Positions 44,693 through 56,662 are shown, counted from the stretch's first letter. The stretch: 64,000 bases of DNA from Symbiodinium kawagutii (GCA_009767595.1 VSDK01011369.1:3079-67078); one strand, 5' to 3'. The notes: generated from the letters alone by a model not told the origin. Program-made: numbers and translations.

Positions 44693-45091
44693 TTGAAAGC
44701 GTTTGCTCCAAAAGCTTTCTTGCTTCTTCAAAGCCCCTTGCCATTGTACAGTACTGGGCCCTCCCGGCGGGGTTTCATGCTCCAGGGTTTCACAGCGGTT
44801 CAACGGCAACGTATGGCCAGGAATAGTGCCATTGCGACACGTATAGCCTCAGCACAGCGAGTTCGTTACTATGCATTCACCAACTACCCTGAGGCTGGTG
44901 GTCTGTTCCGTGTATACACAAATGTCCAGGGTAAACGTTCGCGACTAGGACTTGGTGGAACTTGCACTTGCGCAGCTGGTGAATGTGCTGCCTTTTTCTG
45001 CGCTGCTCCCCATCATCCGGGTGTCCCCAAGCAAACACGCTCCGCAATCCAATATCACTATAGATCAGAGCTGGCAATGATTTTACTTTGA
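44693..45091 (+). CDS. 132-codon ORF, unrecognised protein
   Basis: A plus-strand ATG frame reads LYSTGPSRRGFMLQGFTAVQ, NSAIATRIASAQRVRYYAFT and GLFRVYTNVQGKRSRLGLGG, then a cysteine-rich part CTCAAGECAAFFCAAPHHPG, ending in TGA. It is one of the longer uninterrupted frames. A shorter minus frame overlaps. No domain is recognised; basic residues with clustered cysteines suggest a small nucleic-acid- or metal-binding protein, but this is not shown. Confidence 0.45.
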   Translation: MKAFAPKAFLLLQSPLPLYSTGPSRRGFMLQGFTAVQRQRMARNSAIATRIASAQRVRYYAFTNYPEAGGLFRVYTNVQGKRSRLGLGGTCTCAAGECAAFFCAAPHHPGVPKQTRSAIQYHYRSELAMILL

Positions 45092-45278
45092 TGTTGGCAA
45101 TTTGTGTTTTTAGAATCCATGGATTATTTCAAGCAGGTTTGTTGATATTACCTTCAAGTTAAGTCCATTGAAATACTTTTGGCAATTCACAAACTGCTTT
45201 TGTTTAAAAAGACAAACGTGTGCCTTCTTGAAGGGAGTTCAAGCATATTTTCCTTTAAATGCATCCACGATTTTATAA

Positions 45279-45666
45279 TTGTTTTTTTCGGAGCTGGGCT
45301 TACTTCTTCGCGAATTGAACCTTGGCATGAAAAGCATGCTGGGACAAAACAACATTTGGGTGCATTTCCACCGGGCCCTGCTCAAACTTTTCACAAAGCT
45401 TGCCTGTAGACGGCACGTTTGTACGTGCTCTGAACACCCATTTCCAAAATATAGATGTGCCAAATCTTTTTGTTGTGAAATCGACACTTCATCATGGTTT
45501 AAGACATATATGGTTGTGGGTCAATATCAACCATCCCAAAGCAGGACGAATTCATCAAATTGGGTCATTCAGGGGTTGTTCACCAGGGGTACAACCCTCA
45601 AGCGGGATGGGGTGCCGTCTGGAAGTTGATGGCTTGACGCGGCTTACAGGCAGTGGTCACCAGTGA
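45279..45666 (+). CDS. Frameshifted coding-like stretch
   Basis: A plus-strand frame (GMKSMLGQNNIWVHFHRALL) appears to continue in another frame from about 45400 (VDGTFVRALNTHFQNIDVPN). A one-base difference near 45400 would join them. It could be a decayed gene. A family-B-like fragment (GTGGGTCAATATC) lies at about 45515-45610. Confidence 0.3.
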
Positions 45667-45927
45667 TGGACAGCGGGTGGAGGCTGAACACTTTCGCAAC
45701 TGTCCCCTGCTGTTTATGCGCAACCTCATTGCTTTTTGCTCTCAAAGCAAAATGGAGAAAAAACATCTGAAAACATGAACTTCCAAAAGTAATTCATCAA
45801 TTGCCAAAGACTTTTTAAACAAGTTACATGGAAGGATCTTGAAGGTAATCACAACACTGCAAAAACAGTCTAAATATATCCAAATACTCAAACACAAAAA
45901 ACAATATATAGCTAAAAGGAAACTATT

Positions 45928-47558
45928 TCAATAGGCAATCGGTATGTTGTCAACTCTGATCTTGCTGCTGATTGCAGCAAACCCACGGGGTCTGTCGATC
46001 TTGATCCCTCGTTGAGCATACTTCTTCTGCCGCAAAAACAGCTTTGCGAAGAAGTTCCAATAGAAGCGACCCGGAAACCTTGGCTTCGCTGTGGCGAGCC
46101 GCTCGTCTGGGAGCCGAGCTGGGTCAAGCAACCAACAACAGTTTCGTGGGGATAAGTTCACCAACAAAACTAGAGGGAAACAATGGTTCATGATAGGGGA
46201 ACCAGGGGTACGGGGTTTTGACCCACAGCCATCTCCGAAATTACGAATATCTAAATTTCTAGCCAGGGTTTAAACCTTCAATCGAGTATGATGTTTTTTA
46301 ATATGACCGATTAGTAAGCCAAATATTCAACCTTCAATCATAATCAGCCAGGGTTCGATCATAGCCGCATTTGTCACCCGCCTACGCAGCAGGTGGGTGA
46401 TTACAACCCAGCAGCTAGGAGTCTTCTGCCGAGGCGCGATGTGTCCCGATTGGTGATCCACTGGGAGTCCTTGATTCCAGCGTCCTGTAAGGACTTTTCG
46501 ATTGCCTTAAACCAATGACTTTCGTGAAAGTCTTCGATGCCCTCATTGACCTTTCCGTGATGTTTCTTCCACTCTGTTTGGAAAGCCTTCATCATGCTCA
46601 ATCGCAAAGGATCCATAGACGATCTCTTTTGGAAGGTCATGTGCGGATGAGGAATGTGGAAGCTTTCGCCGTCATAGTAAGCAGCGCAAATGAGAAGATC
46701 AAAAGATTTCAGCAGCTCCCGTGCATCGGAGCAGGAAGACTGCGCCACGACCAGATCCAAAGTGTCTGTCAGCTGGTAGTTGTATGACAACGCCTTACTG
46801 CCGCCCGGATGGGCTCAAAATAACCAGCAGCTTCTGCCACCCATCACGATGCATGAGGGAATTCGCCACTTTCCAGCTATGCTATCTCAAAATGTGGGAG
46901 ACCATGTCGGATACCAAGGGGTATGGGATGATAATTTGGATTTAAGCCCCTCTCTTGGCCACCTCTCAATATTTCGAAACTGGTTTTGAGGATGCACCGT
47001 GGCACACCCTTCACACACTCCCTCCTCAATGTTGCTAGAATAAAAACCGGTGGGATCGAATAACCATTGCAATAGCTTCATAGCCATGGGCTGGTGCTAA
47101 AGTTGAAGCAGTCCTGAAGAGCCAAGATAGAAAGCCTCACGCCTGCGCAACCCACATCAACCCACCCCTCCTCCCTCCCTTGCTCACTGGCTCGCTCTCC
47201 TTCGCTGTTTTGTTTTCCCCTCTCTCTCTCTCTCGCTTACAGTACTCACTCAACTACTTGCTTCCTTTCTTTCGTACTTCCTGACTTCCTCGCTTCCTTA
47301 CTTACTTCCATACTTCCTTGCTTCATTAATTCCTTACATCCTTACATAGTTCCTTACTTCCTTCCTGCCCTACTTTCTGACTTTGAAACTTATGTACTTA
47401 GTTAGGTACCTAGTGACTTAGGTACTTACTTACTTCCTTACTTCCTTACTTCCTTACTTACTTACTTACTATAACTTCCTGCCTTACCTGCTTACTTGCT
47501 TACTTACTTACTTCCTGCCTTACCTGCTTACTTACTTACTTACTTACTTCCTTACTTC

Positions 47559-47596
<38 letters not shown>

Positions 47597-49501
47597 ATTA
47601 CTTCCTGCCTTATCTGCTTACTTACTTTCTTACTTACTTCCCGCCTTACCTGCTTACTTACTTACTTACTTACTCACTTACTTACTTACTTCCTTACTTA
47701 CAAAGCAACTTGCAGTGCAGCCTCACTCAGCACAAGCCGCAAAAACATGCAAAAACCATACTCGAGCTACATTACATGTCTGCACCCATATAGGATTTCA
47801 AGCAAAATAATGTCATATATCTAGTTCATGTGTCTCTACTTGCAGGCATGCATCTACGTATTCATCATATCGAGGATACCATGGGGCCAATAGGTCGTCC
47901 AGTGGCCACTTAGACTTGTCATGACTTGTCACAACTCCCCACCAGGTACCCTGTGAAGCCCAGGAACGTCTCCCTCCAAAGCTCGAATGTCCGTGGCGCG
48001 CTTCCGACCCATCTGGCACTTGAAAGGCAGCAAGTTCGATGAAAACTCAGCAAATCGCTTAGAGGCAATCCTGTAGCGTCCATGATGTCAACGGATCATA
48101 CCCAAGGCCAGAAAAAAGGGAGAACATTGGGCGTCATGCAAACAATGAAAAAAACAAAATCTGTTCCAGTCTACAAAGTTGCGTGTGTGCTATGGATCAC
48201 AAAGAATTACAGCACATTATATAGTTTAAACGACAAATTAAGTCCACTGAGTCAGGGAAAGCCTTTGACGGCTCGTTGGGGCCCGGTTCCGGCCTCCCAT
48301 ATCTGCAGGACTCCTGAAAATTGAAGGCCCTAGGACTCTCTGCCCACCCCTCGAGACGCTTTGGCACTTCGCCATCTTGGGGTGTTGGCGCCCAACCCTC
48401 CACATGATGGACTTTGGATTCCAGCAAGTGGCCCATCAAGCCACTGCCTGCGGCAGCCGCCAAAAATCATTTCTATGGTTTGATGGGATATCCAGCTGTC
48501 AACAAATCCCCACATCGCTGAATTAACAAACTATTTACAACAAGCGGTTGTACAGTAGTGTGCGTCTACCATCACGATGGCATTATGATACATGCATGGC
48601 CATGGTTGCTTGCTCGACGGACCAGTATCGAGGACTGGTGTTTGATGGGGTCCCCTTGCGAGTGCATGGAGCCCAAGAAGAATCTTTTTACTGTAACTCA
48701 ACAGCTTGAGACCAGCTCTGAGGGGGAACCCCCTCACAGATGTGGGCAATCCATTCACAAAAGGTGATTTCTGAGACAAGCAGCTCAAGCTCAGGTTTGC
48801 ATCTTACAGTGCTGTGTCACAGTCAAAGTCACCTGCCTGAATCCGAATAGTTGTCATGGAACCGAGCCAGTGTGAAACCATTCTTCACCAGCTTGCTCCT
48901 CACTGCTCGGGCTGCAGCTGCAGTACAGAAGATGTCAATGTCTGAATCTTTCCACACCTCGCCCAACGCAACTTGGACCATGGTGGAACCACTCAACACC
49001 GCACCGGGGAGGGCGTCCAGGGGATCAGGTCCAGTTTTCAGATCTCCAAAGGCTACAGCACCTTCCCGGATGGCATGGTACCGCAAGACCCTCTGCAAGC
49101 TGGACTTCAAGGCTTCCCTCAGCAACCAAGTGGCAACAACCTTGCCGGCTTCACCGCCTGCGGGAAATTCACACCGGCAAGCTGCAAACTTCGTAAGCTT
49201 CACCAGTGTTCCTTTACCAACTAACTAAATTAGTTGGTACGAGTAGCTTCAAAATCTTTGTCCAACAACTTCAACATAAATCTCTGCACTTGGTATTGTC
49301 CAACAACTTCACCATTGCAAAATCCCTACCCAGGAATTCAGAAACGACGGCCGTGCTTGCCACTTCTCAGACATCGTTTAGCGTTTTCCCTGGTGCCTGG
49401 CGCAGGTACATGAAAGCTTCTGCATGTCAAGGACAAAGCGTACACTGCAGGCGGATTGCCTAACAGCTGGGTGAACACATGCCCTACGCTCTCCCAGGAA
49501 T
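45928..49501 (-). CDS. F-box-like / nucleotidyltransferase-fold protein, 7 exons
   Basis: Best gene in the window. Exons, all phase-consistent: 49501-49410 (VYALSLTCRSFH, F-box-like; probably not the first exon); 49188-48833 (LSGSTMVQVALGEVWKDSDI then DIFCTAAAARAVRSK; donor GGCAG|GTGACT); 48443-48348 (LLESKVHHVEGWAPTPQDG); 48070-47950 (LPFKCQMGRKRATDIRALEG); 46793-46408 (LDLVVAQSSCSDARELLKSF, DLLICAAYYDGESFHIPHPH); 46258-46227 (NLDIRNFGDG); 46118-45928 (FYWNFFAKLFLRQKKYAQRG, stop TGA). GS...DxD plus the later LDLVV acid match the pol-beta-type nucleotidyltransferase pattern hG[GS]...DhDh...hDh. The product is about 420 residues. Intron 6 is exactly a family-B element. Role inferred only: substrate-binding F-box adaptor or NTase-like domain of unknown substrate. 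No alternative strand reading is comparable. Confidence 0.75.
46119..46226 (-). mobile_element. Family-B element forming a complete intron
   Basis: On the coding (minus) strand it begins GTGGGTCAAAACCCCGTACC and ends GGTTGCTTGACCCAG. Exonic GGCT precedes it and CTCGGC follows. Removing these 108 bases joins NFGDG to SRLPDER in frame. This is the clearest case that the element is itself the intron. Confidence 0.8.
47216..47705. repeat. (TC)n and (CTTA/CTTC)n microsatellite within an intron
   Basis: Long CTTACTTACTTCC tracts lie between exons 47950 and 46793 of the nucleotidyltransferase-fold gene. Open frames reading LLTYLLTYL are repeat artefacts. Confidence 0.93.
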
Positions 49502-51030
49502 CTTCGTTCGTAGATGTTCATTCATGGGTTAAGCTTGGCTAAGTCAAGCTTGATGGTGTATGCATCTTGATTCACTTGTTTACGGTCTTACATTTGTTAA
49601 GTTTTGAGCGGCATATTACTTCAACACCTGCTCGTTTTTGGCCCCACAAGTATTCATTTGCTGTTCTTGGGTTTGTAAACGCTGTCAATGACCCATGAAT
49701 CAACAGAACACATAGCAACCCAAGTAATGCGGATATCTACACACATGTTCATGTATAAATAGATGATTGGACGTCTATGTATAAACATGTTTGTAAGCTA
49801 TGCAAATGTTAATGTATGTAAATGAAAAACAAACAAATAGATAAATCAATAGTAAATAACATTAATTAAAAAAAATAACAAAAAACAATAAGTAAATAAA
49901 CAAAAAATCAACACATACATTACATTACATTACACTACACTACATTACATCACATCATATCATGCCACATCACATTACATTCCATTCCATTACATTGCAT
50001 TGCATTGCATTACAGTACATTGCATTACATACATGCAGAGGTACACATGTGTAAATATGTGTGTGTGTCGTATACATCTATCTAAACATATCATAACATA
50101 TGTGTTACAAGTAAGGACGTAGGATACGTTGGTATTTCATGCCAGAATCCTTCGAATCCCAACGAGATACCCAGGCATGAGGTATGATGGACCATGTCAA
50201 CAATGGTTACTGGTTGCGAAGTTTTATCCACGGCCAACAACCATCGCCAACTAATTCTTACTGTTGGTTTTTTAAACGCACTGATGAGCCATCACTCATA
50301 GTTGTTCGTTGTTGGTTGCATACATTTCGAAACCATTATAGCGGATGTATTTTGGTTGCCAACATTACAAACTGTTGCTTATTTGTGGTTCGTACCAATG
50401 ATCGTTGCATCTGATTGTTTCTTAACAACCAGCCCTCATGATTGCTTATTGTTGGTCACTAACAACTATCAATCACCACTAATCATTGCTTATTATTGGT
50501 TCTCAACAAGCAACAACAGGCGTCACGTATATTTGCTTATCTTTGATCATTGATTGATACTTACCATTATTGAAAATGGTCCACCCTGATCGCTGCACAG
50601 TTCTTCTCAGCAAATGACAGCTTCCAAGTCTGCTGGTTGTTGATGTTTGATGCTTCAAAAAATACAAGGAAAACAGCAATCTGGAATCATGATGAACAAT
50701 TCATTGATTCTTTGATTGCTGACGTTTTCTAATCATTGGTCGTGGTTTTTACTAATACTCTTGATTGCTGTTGGATCTCTGGTGGACTGCTGGTTTTCGG
50801 TGATCATGACGTTTGATGACAACTGCAAATGGCTGGCTGATTGCTGGCTTTTAGTTATTACCGGTCGCTCCTTGAATCCCCTGCAAATAGTTGTTCGTTC
50901 ACTCTTTAATGCACACCTACTTTCTTGAATCTATGATTTCATTGTTGATCATGATAACCTGACTGCTACTCTATCATTTACCAATGATTATTTCATAGCT
51001 GCTGGGTGATTGCTGCTTGTTTTCTTTCAT
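49500..51030. other. No supported gene; (ACATT)n repeat and low-complexity DNA
   Basis: TACATTACATT pentamer tract at about 49915-50035, a short (GT)n tract, then degenerate TTGTTGGTT / AACAACC sequence to about 50900. The 5' exon(s) of the nucleotidyltransferase-fold gene may lie here but were not identified. Confidence 0.55.
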
Positions 51031-51037
51031 GATGCAC

Positions 51038-51135
51038 CTGCTCTTTGTTTCTTGCCTGACAACTCTGCAACGCTCTTCAGGCAAGCCAGCGGCAGGAGGG
51101 GCTGTTGCGACATGAGCAAGTGCCAACTTCTGAAG
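51038..51135 (-). CDS. Single exon, 32 codons, unrecognised protein
   Basis: A minus-strand exon follows TTCAACTTTCGCAG| and ends at AAGAGCAG|GTGCATC. It encodes LQKLALAHVATAPPAAGLPE then ERCRVVRQETKS. Good acceptor; phase 0 start, two bases left at the end. Likely downstream part of the minus-strand gene at 51.4-52.7 kb. Confidence 0.5.
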
Positions 51136-51159
51136 CTGCGAAAGTTGAATAGTTTTGTG

Positions 51160-51375
51160 GCATGGTGAATGGTTAATATATATATATCTTATATTTATCA
51201 TATACATCATGAAACATACATGATATATATATATATATATATGTGTATGTGCATATATATGTGTATTTGCACATTTGTAAATATATTTATGTAAACATAT
51301 ATATATACATAAGTAAATATATATTTATATACACGTCTATAAATGTAAATATATATATATATGTATATATATATT
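51160..51375. repeat. (TA)n microsatellite
   Basis: TATATA-rich DNA with TATGTG interruptions. Confidence 0.93.
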
Positions 51376-51394
51376 GTAGATAATTCCATTTAGA

Positions 51395-51541
51395 GATCAT
51401 TTTGGATCTGCAGTCATGGCTATTGTGATCTTTGGATTTCTTGCTATATTCTGTTGTTCCTGTAGCGAGCGAAGCAGCAACATTGCAAATGCGTCGAAAC
51501 GACCATGCACGATCATTGGAACCCCCAGTTGGTGTCACCAA
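51395..51541 (-). CDS. Exon-like segment, unrecognised protein
   Basis: A minus-strand frame reads VTPTGGSNDRAWSFRRICNV and AASLATGTTEYSKKSKDHNS before entering the TA repeat. Boundaries were not fixed. Between this and 52.0 kb a stretch (51717-51953) is open on both strands; the plus-strand frame from ATG (NLGSPVNVDPRQRSARLIG, LMVLGLLVGQYVYNGLQIN) ends at TGA and is a competing small CDS. Confidence 0.35.
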
Positions 51542-52034
51542 CCATCAACTGTTCAGTGTAACGATCATCACTAGCCATCATTATCCACTATAAACCATCA
51601 TTACGGATTGCTAACCATGCTTACCAACCATCAACTAACCCCTGGAATCAGTATTTACCGCAGTTCTGAACGGGGGGTAGCCACTGGCAGCTACTACCCC
51701 AGTGGCAAGGCACCCAATGATGCCAGCTCCCCACCTCAACCTTGGCTCTCCTGTGAATGTTGACCCAAGACAAAGAAGCGCCCGATTGATTGGGCTTATG
51801 CCCAAAAGGTCGGAGTTTCCCCTGGAGTGGACTCCCTCTTTGATGGTCCTGGGTCTACTTGTTGGTCAATACGTCTATAACGGGTTACAAATAAACCAGT
51901 ACGCTCCTCAGAAGTGGCAACACTCTGGGTTTGAACATGCTTCTACTGATTGATGAATCATGTTAAGATATACTGTAGCTAGGGGGTTTGATTCTATGGC
52001 TTTTGAACTCACTGGTGGCTATTGGTATTATAGA

Positions 52035-52347
52035 GCTATAGGTTTTCATTAACATGGCAGTGAGTCAAAACCCTTAGTCCCCCTGGTTCCCCATCATTAA
52101 CCAGGCTGTTTTCCCTATAGTTTTGTTGGTTATTAACCCCTCTTATTGATGCTTAACTGCTTGACCCATAGCCACATAATAAGGCTTACAGCTATCAGTT
52201 CCATTGTGGCTCTACAGCTTGGCTCATAGATATGAGCAACCTCGAGCTCTGGTTGATGAAAAAATGCTCCGGCTGCCGCGGCGTATCCGCTGGGGCGCCC
52301 AACGAGCACACATGCCGTATCGAAGCGCACTCCTTGGAGACCCACGG
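52035..52347 (-). CDS. Exon plus micro-exon around a family-B element
   Basis: Minus-strand exon 52347-52166 follows CATTTGGATCAG|CC and reads VGLQGVRFDTACVLVGRPSG, YAAAAGAFFHQPELEVAHIY and MELIAVSLIMWLW. It ends at CTATGG|GTCAAGCAG inside the family-B terminal repeat. After the element, AACCTATAG| opens a short in-phase segment (LYNTNSH) that ends at CACCA|GTGAGTTC. The glycine/alanine-rich middle is clearly protein-like. No family is recognised. A plus-strand frame (AYSYQFHCGSTAWLID) overlaps. Confidence 0.5.
52054..52177 (+). mobile_element. Family-B inverted-repeat element
   Basis: ATGGCAGTGAGTCAAAACCC at the left and GCTTGACCCATAGCCACAT at the right. It lies antisense in the intron of the minus-strand gene and supplies its donor. 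Confidence 0.85.
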
Positions 52348-52491
52348 CTGATCCAAATGATATCGGATGGATTGTAGATAGTTTATACATGCTGCATGGG
52401 TATATCATGTCAATGTGCATACATATATATATATATATATATAGGTGATATACATACGGTGAAACCATGTTTGACCCACCTGCACTAGATT

Positions 52492-52743
52492 CTAGATGTC
52501 AAATCGTTTACAATTGGAAAGGAATGGATTCCAATCCACTAGTAATATGGATTTTACCAATGATATTGGTAGCAATATTGGATGTCTATGGATGTTTAGA
52601 TTCCTTGAGAGTACCCTAATACATTGAAGATCCAAACCCCTCACTTTGGCGCGGGGATTAGCTGATGGTAGCTTCACCCAAGGCCACTCACTGATGCCGC
52701 AACAAGCATTTGTCAGTTCATCACTATGGGCCATTCTTGACAT
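52492..52743 (-). CDS. Open segment, unrecognised protein
   Basis: A minus-strand frame reads MAHSDELTNACCGISEWPW, PRAKVRGLDLQCIRVLSRNL and PISLVKSILLVDWNPFLSN to a TAG at 52492. A GT donor lies after EWPW (CCTTGG|GTGAAGC). It is probably the upstream part of the gene at 52.2 kb. No domain is recognised. Confidence 0.4.
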   Translation of the reverse strand: MSRMAHSDELTNACCGISEWPWVKLPSANPRAKVRGLDLQCIRVLSRNLNIHRHPILLPISLVKSILLVDWNPFLSNCKRFDI

Positions 52744-52873
52744 GTTTCAGCAGCCATTATCCATCAATTTAGCCCATTCATCATTCAGTATGAAGCATGC
52801 AGTACTCAACGCAGTATTCACCAAACACATGATTTCATTCGGCATAAACTCAATAAACAAAAAGTCATCAACC

Positions 52874-52980
52874 ATACCCTATGCTTCCAGTTGCCATGAC
52901 ATAGTAGGAAACCAGCTGGTACCATTGTTGTTGGAGGTCGGTTACCCACTAGTAATATGGTAACTGGAAGCATAGGGATA
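52874..52980. mobile_element. 107-bp inverted-repeat element
   Basis: Arms CCCTATGCTTCCAGTTGCCAT and ATGGTAACTGGAAGCATAGGG are reverse complements with one mismatch. It is a separate family from A and B. The phrase CCACTAGTAATATGG near its right arm also occurs at 52536. Confidence 0.75.
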
Positions 52981-53228
52981 GCTATAAAGATTACCATAAA
53001 CACTTTTATTCACCATAAACATTGTAAACAGACCCTCATCAACCATAGCTTGGCCGAGACTATCAACCACACCCAACTGGGATGGCTATAGTGGTTGGTT
53101 TCTAGTGGTTAATAGTAGCTACTGTTGTTGTATCATTTTGTATCATAAATAGTGGCAACTATTAACCTACTATCAGTAGTTGATCAAGCCCAATCATTAT
53201 AGTAACTGACATTGTTGTATCTACTACA

Positions 53229-53445
53229 TGGCTGTTTCTCAAGTCATAGGGGTACCCCCAGTTATCATCCCAAATCTTAGTCATTTAAAGAAATAAACCA
53301 TCCATAACTTGGGGGTTCCCTATTCTGAGAAACCACCAATTCCTCCAAAACCCAAGTCATAGGGGTACCCCCAAATCATCCTATATTAACAATCTAGTAG
53401 AGATAAACCAACCATTTGTTGGGCTCCCTATTTTGAGAAACCACC
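53229..53445. mobile_element. Two family-A elements in tandem
   Basis: The first copy, 53229-53337, runs TGGCTGTTTCTCAAGTCATA ... TATTCTGAGAAACCACC. The second (53342-53445) lacks its left terminal repeat but keeps AAGTCATAGGGGTACCCCC and the right end TATTTTGAGAAACCACC. Both share the rare AAGTCATAGGGGTACCCCC start, so one probably duplicated from the other. Confidence 0.8.
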
Positions 53446-53578
53446 ATATTAGTTCAAAACCCTTAGTCCCCCTGGTTCCCCTATCATTAACCATTGCTTT
53501 CCCTANNNNNNNNNNTTCCCTACTATTAACGGCTAATTATCCCCCATTATTGCTGGTTAATATTGACCCATGGCCATA
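53446..53578 (+). mobile_element. Family-B element containing an assembly gap
   Basis: GTTCAAAACCCTTAGTCCCC at the left, TTAATATTGACCCATGGCCAT at the right. It directly abuts the tandem family-A pair. Ten Ns occupy 53506-53515, inside the element. Confidence 0.75.
53506..53515. other. Assembly gap (10 N)
   Basis: Ten ambiguous bases with CCCTA on the left and TTCCCTA on the right, i.e. within a repeated element where assembly commonly collapses. The true length is unknown. Confidence 0.99.
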
Positions 53579-56500
53579 CAGTTGGTATATCCCCTATAAT
53601 TGATAGTTATCATCCCCTATTATTAACCATTAACCAGCTATTATTTGTTGGTTAATATTGACCCATGGCTGGTGGTTACACCCCATAGTAGCTACACTTT
53701 CCCTGGGCGGGGCTCACCAACGGACACCGGTTACGTCTCGCCCTGAGCTTCGTGGCCAACCCTTGAGGTCGTACGTGAGGACTTCCGCCTCAGAGCTGTC
53801 GCTGGGGCAGCTCGCAGAACCAAGCAGCCGATGGTTGACTTCGTGGTGGTTATGGTGCTTAAAAGTGGCCATCCGTGGTGAATCCGTGGTGAATTCGTGG
53901 TGAATTTGTGGTGAATTCGTGGTGAATTCGTGGTGAATTTGTGGTTATAATAATCGCTAATAATGGTGGTTAATAGTGGCTAATGAATGGGTTTGAGGGG
54001 TTAATTCATAGTGTATAGTGGCTAATGGTGGTGAATGATTGGTTGATAATGCTTAATTCATGGTTTTATAGTGGTTCATAGTGGCTAGGTTGATAGTGAT
54101 TTATAGTGTTTAATTGATGGTTTAGAGTGGTTAATAGTGGCTAATGAATGGTTAAATAATGATCAATAAGCCATCACTAGTGCTTAATTGTATAGCTGGT
54201 TTATGGCTTATTGATATAATGATCACTAGTGGTTGAATCATCATGATGAATGGTTAAATAATGATCAACCAGCTGGTTCATGGTTGATAATCAGGGGATG
54301 ATAAGCAACAAGCATATAGGGAACATACCACCGATATGGCGAGCTGGGTCATGGCTTTGGGGTGTGCCACAGGGTGTGACCGCCATGGCTGGGGGTTTCA
54401 ACATGTGCCAACCAATGGTTAACTAGCTGGCTAATGGTTAATAATAGGGGATGATAACTATCGATTATCGGGGATATACCAACTATATGGCGAGCTGGGT
54501 CAATATTAACTGACCAGTAATGGTGGATAATAACCAACTATAGAGAAAATAATGGTGATCAGGGAACCAGGGGGACTAAGGGTTTTGACCCACAATCATA
54601 TACATTGACATCGCGAAGAATTGCCAATGATGCTTGATATTATACAATGATGTTTAGTCATGGTAAATAATGCCGAATCAGTTTGTAATCTAGTTGGTAA
54701 ATGAGTGGTTCATGATGGTCAGGAGTTGTGTAATGGACAGTCATCATCGTTAAGAGCTCATACTGGTTGATAATGGAAAGTAATGGTGGGTCATGGCTCA
54801 TTACGGCACGGAGAATAATTACCAATGATTGTGGGGACATGTTGGTTGCCCGACGATGATTGGAAATGAGCAGTTGCAAAGCTAGGATTTGTAATTTTCA
54901 ATTCACTGGAAATCCCAGACTTTCTTTGTCATTCTTATTTGCTTCTGTTCCTTCAAAACAAAAGTTCAGTTGAATATCAGGTTTCTGCAAGAAAATATCT
55001 AAGCTTGTTTCTTGAACCGATGGAACATCTTAAGGTTTTTCTTTTCTGGCCAGGACATGCTTGACTCCGTTCAAAATACTGTTAGATGGGAAGACTCTAT
55101 CTCTCGAGTCATGATCTTTTCACATTCTATACATGAGATCGCAGGGAAGACAAGGAGCCAAATTCAAAACTCGCCTCATAGAGGCGGAAGGGGGCAGGAG
55201 CAGTTCATAGAAAGTTTCATCCAATCTCATTACCCTCTAGTGAACTGACTTGGCAGTGGAAAATCAGCATTTCTTTCGGCAAACCCTCGCAAACCAGCTA
55301 CAAACTGTGATTTTGCATTGCCAGGTCAATTCACCAGAGTGTCATAGCTACGGGGGCATCTGCATCCGTTGAGAGATTTTGGTGCCGCAAATGGCATTCC
55401 AAACATTGGCCGATCATTTTCCCAAAAGGGGCACCATTTTTGGGGTACCATACTTCAGTGTGCAAATAAGAGTTCGTGATTAAGTTAGTTATGGGGTTGA
55501 TGTACAAAGGTACACTCTCGGGATAATCATCCATGATGCTTGATCATCCTAACCGACAAGTTGTCAACCACCATGATCCAACCAAAACAATAACATGATC
55601 CTGCACGGCCAGCTGGGCATCGGACGAAGGTTGCGAACCAGACCTGAAAAGCAATGCTGGCATTCGAGGGTTGGGATATCGATGGCCGTAAGCCAATGTA
55701 AGCCACAATCAGAGGAGCTTGCTTATATATATATATATACATATCTATTTATTTATGTACATGTATATGTGTATGTGTATGTATACATGTGTATTCCAAT
55801 AAATTATATACAAATATGTGTGTGTGTGTGCATGTATGGGCATGTATCTGCAAAGTAGTATATGTACCAAAAAAATGTATAATATATATATATATATAGA
55901 TATGAGTATATACATGGGCACACATGAATACAGAATGAATACAATCGTATACCAAACACCAACAAAATATACATTTGAAGAGGACATACAAGAGGAGATA
56001 ACCAGGATATGACTGGATCCTTTGAAGAGGAAGCCACCACTGCCGAGCACAACAAGCACCTGCGGGCTGTCACTTCCCTCTGGGCGTTGTTCCACAATCC
56101 GTAAAGCTGACCAGCAATTGCCAGGATTCAGCACAATTGTCATGCATAGCATTGCATAGCCTTAGTTAACATTGGTCAATCAGTATTGACCACTACAACT
56201 GTATGTTTAAGATGATTATGAATCATTGTGAACAAGCAGTCATGGATGTTTGACTGCTTATCAACACTAACATCAACAGCTCAGCCACATGACGATCTCC
56301 GGAGCCAAAGCTCAACTGCGGTGTTGCAGCTGAGCAATGGGAGATCGATGCGAATGATGCAAATGCGGCTCTTTGAGGCTGAGATTCGTGCAACGGAAGA
56401 ATGATGACTAATGATAGTCAGTGGTTAATGATCGTGATGATAGTGATGATTAGTAGTGAGTAACCTAATAATTTCACCATGATCCATAGTGATGAAATTA

Positions 56501-56640
56501 TGGTTCATGATAGTATGATACTCAGTGATGGTTGAATGCAATAAATCATTGCTGTGAATAAGGATGATTATACTAGTCAACCAACTGAACCGACATACTA
56601 TCAATATCAATAATATTAATCAATCATTTGATGATTGACG
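53579..56640. other. Repeat-rich region without a confident gene
   Basis: A partial family-B fragment (53585-53670), a GC-rich island at 53696-53840 (possible exon; frame unresolved), GTGGTGAATTCGTGG and GGTTAATAGTGG repeats (53870-54300), reversed family-B copies at 54300-54345 (partial) and 54486-54601, and TA/TG microsatellites at 55720-55900. A small GC island at 56025-56100 may be an exon. Confidence 0.5.
54486..54601 (-). mobile_element. Family-B element, reversed
   Basis: TATGGCGAGCTGGGTCAATA at the left and GGGTTTTGACCCACAATCATAT at the right, i.e. the family in minus orientation with the GACCCAGCTCGCC end variant. Confidence 0.85.
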
Positions 56641-56662
56641 CTCATCGCTTGTTACTTCTCAC

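Noticed and set aside
47490-47710. Plus-strand ORF of repeating LLTYLL
   Set aside because: Translation of the CTTA/CTTC microsatellite in an intron of the minus-strand gene.
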